DNA from: Vigna angularis
Lineage: Eukaryota; Streptophyta; Magnoliopsida; Fabales; Fabaceae
Direction: 5' to 3'
Length of the DNA: 64,000 nucleotides
Assembly: GCF_016808095.1 (NCBI RefSeq)
Contig: NC_068973.1
Coordinates: 13,698,501-13,762,500 of the forward strand
Position 1 is the first letter of the stretch. Every line of letters starts with the position of its first letter. Positions 34,021 to 45,087 of this stretch are shown piece after piece. Made by a program: the position numbers and the translations under genes. The notes beneath the pieces were generated by a model. It did no database searches. It saw only the letters and a list, made by a program, of their open reading frames with translations, and was not told where the DNA came from.

Positions 34021-35200
34021 AAGAGATTGATAAATGCTAAATTTTTTCCAAAAATCTTCAAAGAGTATGCACATAAGGCTTTTGGTGAAGATATCAACAA
34101 TTTGATAGTGTAACAAAACATGAAGGACACAAACTTCAAACGGGTACCTATTACACATATAAAGTGTATGTTCATATCAATATGTTTTTATGTGTTGATG
34201 TTGTATAAGATTACCTTATGGTACTAACATTGTCACAACACACTAATATAGTTTTTATGGACTGAGTAATGAAGTTCTAAAAGAAGATTTTGAATCCAAA
34301 AAGATTTAGAAACATTAGCTACTCCTCTATATTCAACCTCGACATTGGAACAAGATAATGTAGGTTGTTGTTTGGAGGACCAAGAAAACAAGTTATCATC
34401 GAAGAAAACATAATATTCGAAAGTTGATCTTATAGTATCCAAACATCCATCCCAATCTACATGTGTGTAAGAGAGGAGCCTGCTAATATTTGATTTGTAC
34501 AAATGCAAGCTAAAACCAATAGTGCCATGAATGTAACCTAAAATACACTTGACAACATTCATGTGTGTTTTCTTGGAATCATGCATATGAAGGCAAACTT
34601 GTTGCACTGTATACAAAATGTTAGGACTCATAAAAGTCAAATAATAAAATTCTTTGACAAAACATCTATACTTACTAAGATCCTCACATAAAATGTCATT
34701 ACATGAGCCAAGTTTTGGATTTGTGTCAACTAGTGCAAGACATCATGTTTTGCAATTAGTCATTCATGCTCTTTCAAAAATTTCTTTTGCATACTTTTTC
34801 TATGAGAGAAACATACTAGTTACATTATGGGTAATTGCACTCAAGAACGACAAAATGGACTTTCTAAGAAAATAAAGCCAATAGAATAATATCATCAACA
34901 TACAACAAAACAATTGAAAGACCAAATCCTTATGATATATGAATAAAGAATGATTAAATTTATTACATTTTGAATTGATTGTGGTCACATAATCTGCAAA
35001 CTATTGATACCAAGCACATGAGACTTGCTTTAGGCCACAGAGTGAATTTTTTTGATAAGAAAGCACAATCAGGATGAAAGGAATCTTTAAATCCACAAGT
35101 TGATGTATATAAATAATTTAATTGAGATTACCATGTAAAATAGAATTTTTAGGTCTAATTGATGAATGGGTCATGATTTATACAAATAATGCTTAAAAGA
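34021..35200 (-). pseudogene. Ty1/copia reverse-transcriptase end and RNase H relic
   Basis: On the minus strand, 34640-34233 contains ILYTVQQVCLHMHD, LSYTHVDWDGCLDTIRSTF, LFSWSSKQQPTLSCSNVEVE and YRGVANV, the end of copia reverse transcriptase and its RNase H domain. The frame continues in broken form to about 34040 with CCDNVST and LLHYQIVDIFTKSL, the usual C-terminus. The RNase H Asp (normally YSDADWAG) is changed in context to YTHVDWDG. Upstream 34650-35200 is degraded reverse transcriptase. It is unrelated in sequence to the young copia at 36894-42001. Confidence 0.78.
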
Positions 35201-36000
35201 GTTTGAATGGTTCTTGACTTCACTACCAGATGGCAACAACCTTTAGAGGGTCTCCCACCTCACAAGCACAATGTAGTGAAAGAATCAAAACTAAACTTTC
35301 CCAAGTTCCAATTGGAACTTGGAGGCTCACACTTAAGGCAAGCTAATGACTTGGGTTCAGCCAATGGACCCATCACAAGGAGCATAGCTAGGAAGATCCA
35401 AGAAGGTTGGAAGGACAAGGCATAAAATACAAGGATCCATCATCTTTTTACTTGGAAGACTTGAAGACTCACTCGACCCAACATGTTTCGCCCAACGAGG
35501 ACGCCCCAACGCATACCATTTCACCTAGCGCTGCTTGTGAACCAAAATCTTCCTTTGCTACATTTGTCATGTTTTCCATAATACACCATCTCAACAATTT
35601 ATCACGATTGATCATCAACCATTTAGTGATGCCCCATAAAGCATTACAACTCATATAAAAGCCTTGCTCATCAATTGTATTAGAGACTTTTGTTGAATGA
35701 ATTAAACTTTTGTTTAGAGCACCTTAGAGCTTAGTTCCCTCCTTGAGAGTCACAACTAGAGAGTCTGAAAAGGTCTCCTCTAGCCACCTTCAATTCACCG
35801 AAAGCCACCCTTCTTTATCCTTTCTTCACCACTGCAACTTCAACTCTTCACACCAAACACCTCTTCCTTTTCAAATTCTTTGTATTTGCTGCAGAGTCAT
35901 CTCCACAATGTCCATTGGTTCATGTCCATCGGTGCGTATCACAAGCCCTAGGGATTTACTCCCAAATTTGGAGAACTTTAAATATGCATAGAAGATATTA
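35201..36000 (+). mobile_element. Ty3/gypsy 3' end and LTR fragment
   Basis: At 35365-35410 the plus strand reads NGPITRSIARKIQEGW, the pattern at the extreme C-terminus of gypsy polyproteins. A possible LTR with a TATA-like CATATAAAAGCC at 35653 follows, then transcribed-looking U5 sequence to 36000. Boundaries are uncertain. Confidence 0.5.
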
Positions 36001-36893
36001 AAGAAGCATAATCAAATTCCATGGATTATCATAGTTAGCTATACACAAGGGGAGGCTCTCTATATACAGAGGAGAGCTCATTATGCACACAAAGACCTAA
36101 GCATTATAGGACTTGGGGTGGAAAAACATTTGCAGCGCCTATAGGTGGAAAAGTCCCACATTGATAATATGTGGTTTTGATCAAGTGTTATGTAAGGCCC
36201 CTCTCGAGGCCTCACTAGAAAATTTTCCAAAACATTCATTTGGCAAGAAAATAACATTTGATACCATCATTATCAAGTGAACATAAAATCTTAATAAAAC
36301 AAAAGTTTTTATTTAAAACTCAAAGTTGAAAAGTTTTTCAAAGTACAACTTGGAAATTTTTATTATTTCATAATACATTCTAAAATTCCCAAAATATTTT
36401 CTCTAGCGCCCCTCCTCGCTGTAAACAACTCCAACATCATTTGTAATAACATCTTCTCTCGTATAACAACACGAGTATATGATCATCTCACAAACACAAA
36501 CAAACAAGACTGAGTTAACCAAAACACAAGATAAGCATATGTCATAATCATTGATGGCAAACCCCTTGCCAAGGGTCCAATCACAAGAAGCATGACCAAG
36601 CAAATCCAAGAAGAGTCATCCATGGAAGGTGAAATCAAGCTCTTCTTCTCTTAGGCCATCATAGAGTAGAATAATTTTGGGCTTTGTATCATGTGCTTAG
36701 TAGTGTCGGATTTAGTTTTGGACCTTTTATTTTGGGCTAAGTAGAATTGGGTTTTTGACCACTTTATTCAACAAAGGGCTAAGGCCCAATGTTGACCCAA
36801 GTGGACGTCAGAGCTTGTCTAACCAAGGGGGTTAATGTTTTCAAGCTAACTTGATGTGCAAGGGAATGGACGTCGCACTTATGTGTTAGTGGC
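36001..36893 (+). mobile_element. Second gypsy 3' end and LTR-like sequence
   Basis: At 36560-36650 the frame AKGPITRSMTKQIQEESSME followed by a stop repeats the gypsy C-terminal motif. Downstream 36655-36890 resembles gypsy LTR sequence (GGCTTTGTATC, ACTTTATTCAACAAAG). Upstream, 36085-36200 holds GTGGAAAAGTCCCACATTG, often found in plant retroelement promoters. The right side is cut by the young copia. Confidence 0.5.
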
Positions 36894-37045
36894 TGTGAGA
36901 AATAAAGAAGATTGGGAGAAAATATCCCTTGTGTATTTAGACTACACATAGGGTAGTTTATTTATATTGTAAGATATGGGCCAATGCCCTTAATACAGAA
37001 TAGACTAAGCCCAAATAACAAAGACACACATCTTAACATCTAACA
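36894..37045 (-). repeat. 3' LTR of the young copia (152 bp)
   Basis: Complement begins TGTTAGATGTT and ends TTTATTTCTCACA. It appears identical to 41850-42001. At 152 bp it is short for a copia LTR. Confidence 0.93.
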
Positions 37046-37065
37046 CTCCCCCTCAAGCTGGAGCA
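37046..37065 (-). promoter_or_regulatory. Polypurine tract
   Basis: The complement reads CCAGCTTGAGGGGGAG directly before the 3' LTR, the position and composition expected for the plus-strand primer. Confidence 0.75.
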
Positions 37066-40000
37066 TATAAATCATATGTTCCAAGCTTGTTACAAAGATA
37101 ATCAATTCTAGGTCCTCGTAAGGATTTAGTGAATATGTCTGCCAACTGGTTGCTTGAGTTAACAAACTCAGTCTTGATATCTCCGGATATGATTTTTTCT
37201 CGAATGAAATGACAATCAACTTCAATGTGTTTGGTTCTCTCATGGAAGACAGGGTTAGAGCTAATATGGAGAGCAGCTTGATTATCACATATAAGTATCA
37301 TGTGAGTGACATCTCCAAATTTCAATTCACTAAGCAATTGTTTAAGCCACACAAGCTCGCAAGTAGCTAATGCCATAGCTCTATATTCTGCTTCTGCACT
37401 CGACCTTGCCACAACACTTTGCTTCTTACTTTTCCAAGATATCAAGTTGCTACCAATAGAGACACAATATCCAGAAGTAGACCTCCTATCAGAAGGGGAA
37501 CCAGCCCAATCAGCATCTGAATAGCAAACGATCTTTGTATCGTTGTTAGGGCCATATAGCAAACCTTTTCCAGGTGATCTTTTAATATACTTCAGTATAC
37601 GAACAACTGCATCCCAATGGTCTTCACATGGGGAGTTTAGAAATTGACTCACCACACTAACTGCAAAGGAAATGTCAGGACGCGTAACAGTAAGATAGTT
37701 TAATTTACCAACTAGTCTTCTGTACCGTTCAGGATCTGAGAAAGGCTCCCCCTGATTTGGTAGGAGTTTGATGTTAGGGTCCATAGGTGTCTCAACAGAT
37801 TTACAAATCATTAACCCTGTTTCCTCCAAGATGTCTAACGCATACTTCCTCTGAGATATGACAATACCATCATTGGATTGTGCTACTTCAATACCCAAAA
37901 AGTACCGGAGTTTGCCAAGATCTTTGGTTTGAAAATGATGACAAAGGTGTTGTTTCATCTGAGAGATGCCAAGATAGTCGCTTCCTGTGAGAACAATATC
38001 ATCGACATACACTATTAAATAGATACATCCAGCACTCGAGTGGCGATAGAACACTGAATGATCCGCTTCACTGCGAGACATACCAAATTGTTGAACAACA
38101 CAACTGAATTTACCAAACCAGGCCCGAGGAGACTGTTTTAGGCCATATAAGGATTTGCGAAGACGACATACCAATCCAGATGACTCCCCCTGAGCAACAA
38201 AGCCAGGCGGTTGCTCCATATAAATTTCTTCCTGCAAATCACCATTGAGAAAAGCATTTTTGACATCAAGTTGGTAAAGAGGTCATTGTCGAAGAGCGGC
38301 CATGGCAATGAACAGGCGAACAGAGGTCATTTTTGCCACTGGAGAAAAAGTATCACCATAATCCAAACCAAAAATCTGTGTGTAGCCTTTGGCAACCAGT
38401 CGAGCTTTCAAAAGATCAATGGTGCCATCAGGACCAACCTTGATAGCATACACCCACCTGCAACCAACAACAGACTTTCCAGATGGTAATTGGACAAGCT
38501 CCCAAGTTCCACTTTCCTGTAAAGCACTTAATTCATCCATCATAGCTTGACGCCAACCAGGATGAGTTAAGGCATCACACACAGATTTGGGAATTGACAC
38601 AGAAGAAATGGATGAGAGACAAGTATAAAAAAATGGAGATAATCTGTGGTAATTAAGAACAGTATAATGGGGGGAAGGGTTACGGGTAGAGCGTATACCT
38701 TTACGGAGGGCAATAGGCAAGTCAGACTCAGTTGCTGGAGCCGGAGGAGACACATGAGGCGGCACCGGAAGTGAGTCATGAGGGAGACAATTACGGCGAC
38801 TATAAACCTGAAGGGGTGGAGGTGAAGGATGATCCTGTGGTGAATGAGAGTCTAAAGAAGGAGAAGACAAAATGGGTGGAGCATCACCAGGAGGATCACA
38901 GATAAGAGGAATATCAACAGTAACAGGGAGAGGTACAGAACTAGAAGATAGATGTGAAAAGTAAAAAGAAGACTCATCAAAAGTGACTTCAGCAGAGATA
39001 AAATGACGATTGAGGGAAGGGGAAAAACACTTATAGCCCTTTTGTGACCGTGGAAATCCTAAGAAGACACATTTGTGAGACCTAGGAGACAACTTATCAA
39101 GACCAGGACTAAAATCATGAACAAAACATGTAGACCCAAAAACTCGAAGAGGTAATGGATGCAGAGGGTCTTGAGGAAATAAGATAGAATGAGGGATTTT
39201 GTTCTCTAGGACGGAAGATGGCATGCGGTTGATAAGATAACATGCCGTGAGAACAGCATCACCCCAAAAACGTGAGGGTACTTGACCATGAATGAGAAGG
39301 GTACGAGTTGTTTCAATAAGGTGTCTATTCTTGCGCTCAGCCACCCCATTTTGTTGAGGGGTATAAGCACATGAGGTTTGGTGAAGAATGCCATGAGAAG
39401 CCATAAAATGTTTAAACTGTTGAGAAAGGTATTCACGGCCATTATCACTGCGTAAAGTGCGAATAGAAACCCCAAACTGAGTTAAGGCATCACACACAGA
39501 TTTGGGAATTGACACAGAAGAAATGGATGAGAGACAAGTATAAAAAAATGGAGATAATCTGTGGTAATTAAGAACAGTATAATGGGGGGAAGGGTTACGG
39601 GTAGAGCGTATACCTTTACGGAGGGCAATAGGCAAGTCAGACTCAGTTGCTGGAGCCGGAGGAGACACATGAGGCGGCACCGGAAGTGAGTCATGAGGGA
39701 GACAATTACGGCGACTATAAACCTGAAGGGGTGGAGGTGAAGGATGATCCTATGGTGAATGAGAGTCTAAAGAAGGAGAAGACAAAATGGGTGGAGCATC
39801 ACCAAGAGGATCACAGATAAGAGGAATATCAACAGTAACAGGGAGAGGTACAGAACTAGAAGATAGATGTGAAAAGTAAAAAGAAGACTCATCAAAAGTG
39901 ACATCAGCAGAGATAAAATGACGATTGAGGGAAGGGGAAAAACACTTATAGCCCTTTTGTGACCGTGGAAATCCTAAGAAGACACATTTGTGAGACCTAG

Positions 40001-41432
40001 GAGACAACTTATCAAGACCAGGACTAAAATCATGAACAAAACATGTAGACCCAAAAACTCGAAGAGGTAATGGATGCAGAGGGTCTTGAGGAAATAAGAT
40101 AGAATGAGGGATTTTGTTCTCTAGGACGGAAGATGGCATGCAGTTGATAAGATAACATGCCGTGAGAACAGCATCACCCCAAAAACGTGAGGGTACTTGA
40201 CCATGAATGAGAAGGGTACGAGTTGTTTCAATAAGGTGTCTATTCTTGCGCTCAGCCACCCCATTTTGTTGAGGGGTATAAGCACATGAGGTTTGGTGAA
40301 GAATGCCATGAGAAGCCATAAAATGTTTAAACTGTTGAGAAAGGTATTCACGGCCATTATCACTGCGTAAAGTGCGAATAGAAACCCCAAACTGAGTTTT
40401 TATTTCATTGAAAAAGGTTTGAAAAATAGAAAACAACTCAGAACGATTCTTCATGAGAAACAACCAAGTACATCTGGAATAGTCATCAATAAAGGTAACA
40501 AAATACTGAAATCCTAAAGTTGACTTAACACGACTAGGTCCCCAAATATCATAATGAACCAATGAAAAGGGGGATGACGCTCTTTGTGAAACACTACGAG
40601 GAAAGGAACTACGAGTATGTTTACCTAACTGACAAGACTCACACGACAAACTTGATAATTTGGACAGACTCGGAACAAGTTGCTGCAGTTTGGCAAGACT
40701 GGGATGACCTAACTGAGCATGAAGAAGGGATGGTGACTCCATGATTACGCCAGCATGTGGAGAAGGGCTGAGATGATATAGGCCATGAGACTCACATCCT
40801 GTGCCAATCATGTGTTTCGAACTCCGGTCCTGCAACCAAACAGAATCTTTGGTAAAAGAAATAACACAATTAAGGGAACGAGTTAGACGACTTACGGACA
40901 ATAAGTTAAACGGAGACCCAGGGACATAAAGTACATTATCAATGGATATGGATGGAAAAATATGAACAGTACCAATACCACGAGATGAGACTCTACACCC
41001 ATCAGCCATCGTTACCGAGGGTAAATTAACCGGACATGACAAGGAAGAAAACAAGGACTTGTTACCAGTGATATGATCGGTGGCGCCTGAGTCAAGGACC
41101 CAAGATCCGAGAGAGTGAGTCAGACCAACAAAAGGAGTACCTGTGCGTGTAATAGAAGCAGATGTAGTGGAACTAGAGTGCTGACGGTCCTCATACCATC
41201 TGAGAAATTCCTGAAAGAGTAAAGGGTTATTTATGGGATTTGATGTAGGATGGTCTGCAGACGGTGATGGGAGAGGTGGATCAGAATTAGCCATTGCTAT
41301 AGGTCGAGGAGGATGTCCATGAAGCGCATAACATCTATCAATTTTGTGGCCTAGCTTGCCACAGTGGTCACATTTTGGACGTCCTTTACCTGATTGGCGA
41401 GACTGACTCCGATCATCAAGTTGGGCAGCCAT
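37053..41432 (-). pseudogene. Copia pol polyprotein, one frame with two stops
   Basis: A single minus-strand frame of about 1460 codons from ATG 41432 to 37053. Order: CCHC zinc knuckle (CDHCGKLGHKIDRC), aspartic protease (WVLDSGATDH), GAG-pre-integrase zinc-binding H/C residues (LLHAQLGHPS, CESCQLGKH), integrase with its Asp, Asp (LRSDNGREYL) and Glu (QNGVAERKNRHL) residues, a Ser/Pro-rich spacer, reverse transcriptase with YVDD (about 37990), and RNase H (YSDADWAGS, SSAEAEYRAMA). Stops: TAG at 39749-39747 (a CAG in the other duplicate copy) and TGA near 38282 (in place of Trp). A 305-codon duplication makes the end of integrase and the spacer appear twice. The N-terminal gag is absent. Confidence 0.9.
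38563..40392. repeat. 915-bp tandem duplication inside copia pol
   Basis: Units 38563-39477 and 39478-40392 match with about four visible substitutions. The six bases TGAGTT stand at both unit starts and at the end (38563, 39478, 40393), so the duplication was made at microhomology. 915 is divisible by three and the frame stays open across the junction. Confidence 0.93.
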
Positions 41433-41837
41433 GGAGAGGGAGAAACCCTAAAAATTCAAAGTGCTCTGATTGACACAACGACCACAGATCCAGAAAGAGG
41501 GCGAGGAGGCGATCACGGCGGTGCTGATCGACGGTGGAAAGCTCCGGCGACGCGCCGGCACGCGCGGCGGCAGCGGCGACTCTTGCGGCGGCGCGTGGAG
41601 GCGCGTGAGAGGTCCGATCGCCGCGATCTTCGTACGACGGTGGTCGCCCGGCCGAGACGCTTCCGATGGTGTGGTCGCCGATCGATTCTGGAACTCCGGC
41701 GACGGCGGCGGCGGTGGCGACGGCAGCGGCGGCGACGGTGGCGACGGCAGCGGTGGCGACGGCAGCGGCGGCGACTGCGAGAACAGCAGCAGTGATGGAT
41801 GCCGGAGACCGTGGAGTTGACTGGAACTATTCCTGTG
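41433..41837 (-). other. GC-rich leader of the young copia
   Basis: Between the primer site and the ATG at 41432 lies ~400 bp rich in GGC/GCG/GAC repeats, roughly 70% GC against a window near one third. The complement is rich in GCCGCC and GTCGCC. No gag domain is encoded. Forward-strand open frames here are by-products of GC content. It may be a captured host exon or UTR, or the leader of a gag-less lineage. Confidence 0.7.
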
Positions 41838-41849
41838 CTCTAGATACCA
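41838..41849 (-). promoter_or_regulatory. Primer-binding site of the young copia
   Basis: The complement reads TGGTATCTAGAG, next to the 5' LTR. It resembles the initiator tRNA-Met site TGGTATCAGAGC with a one-base insertion. Confidence 0.7.
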
Positions 41850-42001
41850 TGTGAGAAATAAAGAAGATTGGGAGAAAATATCCCTTGTGTATTTAGACTA
41901 CACATAGGGTAGTTTATTTATATTGTAAGATATGGGCCAATGCCCTTAATACAGAATAGACTAAGCCCAAATAACAAAGACACACATCTTAACATCTAAC
42001 A
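41850..42001 (-). repeat. 5' LTR of the young copia (152 bp)
   Basis: Appears identical to 36894-37045, with terminal TGTTAG/CTCACA. Confidence 0.93.
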
Positions 42002-43888
42002 CTCATGTATCACTTGTTAAAGACAAAATCATATATATGAACAAATGATCTAATATTTTGATGTTTAATCAAATAACATTAAAACATGTTAAAAGATTAT
42101 AAAGCAACCTAGGATAAAAATGTAGAGCCAAAAACCCAAACAAACAAAACTAGAACCTGAAACCTAAAACTTAGAAGTCATAGGAAAACACTTAGGTCTC
42201 AGGAAATAGAAAAACATTTAGGCCAGAACAACCAGACGCTTGACTAGACGATGTCTTGTCTAAAGGTGTGTAAGAGAGAATTAAGCTAAACGCTCAATTC
42301 TTAAGATACCTGAACTAGGTATTTGGCTTCTCTCGAAAACGAAAACGGGTCGAGACAATGTCTTCGACTAAAACGACTTAACTAAAAGATATAAGAAAGC
42401 TTGAGACAGCTAAAACACTATCTGCCTACAAGGTACACATATAAAGAAGCGTTAACTTGTATCCAGATGAGACCACGAGCGAAACAGACATGTCATCTTA
42501 TGATGAAGTATCTACACATTTGGTATCTTCAAATTAAAAGAGCTTAATTGCAAAATGGTACCTAATGGTAGGAAATAAAAAAACACTTAGTTATTCTGAG
42601 CAAGCATTAAATGACATTAAATGCCAACGTTCAAAAACAAAAAAAATTGATAAGAAAAGTCATATCTACTGCATGCACTATTTACTCTAATTTTGCAGAT
42701 AAACTATTCCACACACATCCACAATGCTACATATCAAAAAATAAAATGTGAACGTTAGAGACAAAAGAGATAATCATGGAATGTTCCTCTCTTGAAGCAA
42801 AGACTAAAAAGATCGTACAACTTACTTCAAGCAAAGAACTGGAAAAGCACGTCTGCTCTGACAAAGCTGAGTTACACAATAACTGGTGTGAAAAGAAGAA
42901 AGAGAAAATACAAACATCAAGACTACAAACTACAAACACTGTCCAACAGACAAATATTCATCAAGTCTATAAATAGAACATCTCTCACGAAGAAAATAAA
43001 GAGGATAATAAGTGCGAAAAGCTTACGACGCCATATCCATCCTACAAAAAAGAATAGAGAAAAAGAGCTCAAAGAAAAGAATATATATGAGCTGAAGAAA
43101 AGAGAAGAGAAAGAGATACTCTCGAGCTTAAGCGTCAAATCTCTTACTTTTGTAAGATCATAGAGAGAAACACTTGCGAGTGTTTAGACTGTATTATATT
43201 GTATTCATACCCTATTATGGAAAGATTTAGTCTAAATTACTTGTGAGCAATCTTCGATTGCAATTTTGAAGAGAATTAAAATATTTACAACCGAACTCTT
43301 TTGGGTTGAGGAATCAAGGCGCGATAGTCTAGTACTAGGAGTGGTTCGAATATTCAAGGAAATCTTGGCGGGTTGTTGAGTACCAGGAGTGGTGGCAATA
43401 CTCAAGGAAATCTCGGCGAGGTGCTGAGTACCAGGAGTGATGAGAATACTCAAAGGAAATCTCGGCGAGGTAGCTTACTACTAGGAGTGGTGCTAATACT
43501 CATTTATAATCGTGTGAAGATTATAGTGGAACCCTCTACAAAAGAGACTGAATGTAGCTCAGTTGGAGCGAACTAGTATAAAATCTCTTGTGTTATTCTC
43601 TTCTCATTGTTAAACGATCCTCTTAGAATACCTGCAGTTGAGCTTTTTATTTGAAAAATATAAGAACTTCCAAGCTAAACGATCCTTTATTTTTAAAGGA
43701 AGTTCTTACAAATGTTGCAGTAGAAATTATTCTTATTAGCACGCTGATCTTTACAAAGGTTATATTTTAAGTCAAATGTCTAAGATTTTAAAAGAATATT
43801 GCACTCGCTTGAGAACGTGCTATATCAGAAAGGGTTGCGAAAAATGTTTTCCATAAACACTATTCAACCCCCCTTATAGTGTTTTTCA
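42002..43888 (+). repeat. Long copia LTR, older family
   Basis: Ends at 43888 with CACTATTCAACCCCCCTTAT and AGTGTTTTTCA, the reversed counterpart of the inner LTR end at 17898-17935. Other blocks, such as GCATTAAATG..GCCAACGTTCAAAA near 42605, also match that family in complement. It has an internal tandem repeat (43329-43505). No primer site follows, so it is a solo or truncated LTR; its left part abuts the young copia. Confidence 0.6.
43329..43505. repeat. ~48-bp tandem repeat, 3.5 copies, inside the LTR
   Basis: Each unit contains GAGTACCAGGAGTGGTG, then AATACTCAAGGAAATCTCGG and CGAGGTGCT, with small differences between copies. Such arrays in LTRs often hold enhancer or processing signals; that is inference. 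Confidence 0.85.
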
Positions 43889-45087
43889 GGTACTTTATCA
43901 CTCCACATTGGAGAGGATTTTCCATAGGAAGTTCGATGTGATCATAGATAGGGTAAAGGATGACAAGAAGCATGACTAAAGGAAATCATCTTATTTCTTG
44001 GCTCCTTTATACCTTTGTACAAAAAGACTAGAGTAGGTTCCTTGGCTTGTATTTTACCTTTAGTAGCATAGGATTTCATAAGCTTGTATTTTGCCTCTCT
44101 TGTTTCTTTTTCTTAGTTTTTTGTTGTAGAGAAAGCTTATATATTCTTTTTTTCTTTAAGGTGAAAGCAATGTGGGACTTCACATAGTTTTGATTTAAAG
44201 GAAAGAAAAATAAATAAGTCTCTTCTTCTTTTAGTTACTTATATTGAAAGATATCTCATGTATAGTTTTAATTTTGATCTTTAGACAAGCTAGGTAGCTT
44301 ATATACCCTTAGGAGGTTGTAGAATTAAGAGATGTAGGACTTAAAATAGCCTTGAGAGTTGTTTTCTAGACTTGAAGGTCTTCAAATCCCACATCCTTTA
44401 GTTTTGTCCACCTACTTCATCACCTAATGTATACTCTCTTGTCTTGTGTTTTAGACCAAGACTTCAAGCTTCCCTTCAAGGCCTCCTTCACCTTTGGATG
44501 TTCCTCACTATTTTGGGCTGTCCTCCCAATGATCCTCATATTTTTTTTAACCATCCAAAGACCTACACCACAAGTTAACACCACTAAAGTCAAAAGGAGT
44601 CCAAGGAAAAAGCAAGAAAAGGTATAAAATGAACAAAAGGCTCTTCAAAAGGAGGTGTAATTTGACAAAACCATGAATGTTTAGAAGAGAATCAAGCAAT
44701 TAAATGGTAAGAAATAAAGGTTAGCACAACAAAAGGAGTTACCTATAGAAAGACACTAGAATAGTTGACAAAAACAAAAAACTACCAGAAAATCACATGG
44801 TGCTTTTGTCCTTTTGTAAGCTAGACTAAATGGTGCATTAAGGAAACCTTTTTAGAGCATCATGGCTGCTGGAACAACAACTAGGGATGTGATTTTCAAC
44901 TCCCAAATCAGCATCAAAGTGCTCACACAAAAGTTGGTTACATATGGTACATGCATGTGCTTTTACTTTTACTTTCTGTACTTTTTGTCTACTTTTCTTT
45001 TGTACATTTTGTCTCTTCTTTTTTTTGAACTTTTTAGCACAAACACACACCAAATCATACCTCAAATCTGGAATGTTTCAACAAGTT
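43889..45087 (+). mobile_element. Gypsy 3' end and LTR fragments
   Basis: At 43950-44000 TRSMTKGNHLIS recalls the gypsy C-terminal GPITRSMTK motif. The following ~1 kb is LTR-like with no gene. An open frame at 44838-45065 on the minus strand has no recognisable domain. Boundaries are uncertain. Confidence 0.4.

Larger units (their letters stand above)
36894..42001 (-). mobile_element. Young Ty1/copia retrotransposon with in-frame tandem duplication
   Basis: A 5.1-kb element on the minus strand: LTRs at both ends, primer-binding site next to the right LTR, purine tract next to the left LTR, and pol in the usual copia order (zinc knuckle, protease, integrase, reverse transcriptase, RNase H). 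The LTRs show no differences that I can see, so insertion is recent. It cannot be autonomous: most of gag is missing, and two nonsense codons and a 915-bp internal duplication interrupt pol. The flanks (GTGGC left, CTCAT right) do not form a target duplication. Confidence 0.9.

Noticed and set aside
41394..41854. Three overlapping Arg- or Gly/Ala-rich plus-strand frames
   Set aside because: By-products of the GC-rich copia leader on the other strand; low-complexity translation only.
43545..43575. tRNA-like A-box (TGTAGCTCAGTTGG)
   Set aside because: No acceptor stem, no anticodon arm and no B box at the proper distance downstream; the only GGTTCGAAT-like sequence lies upstream near 43340.
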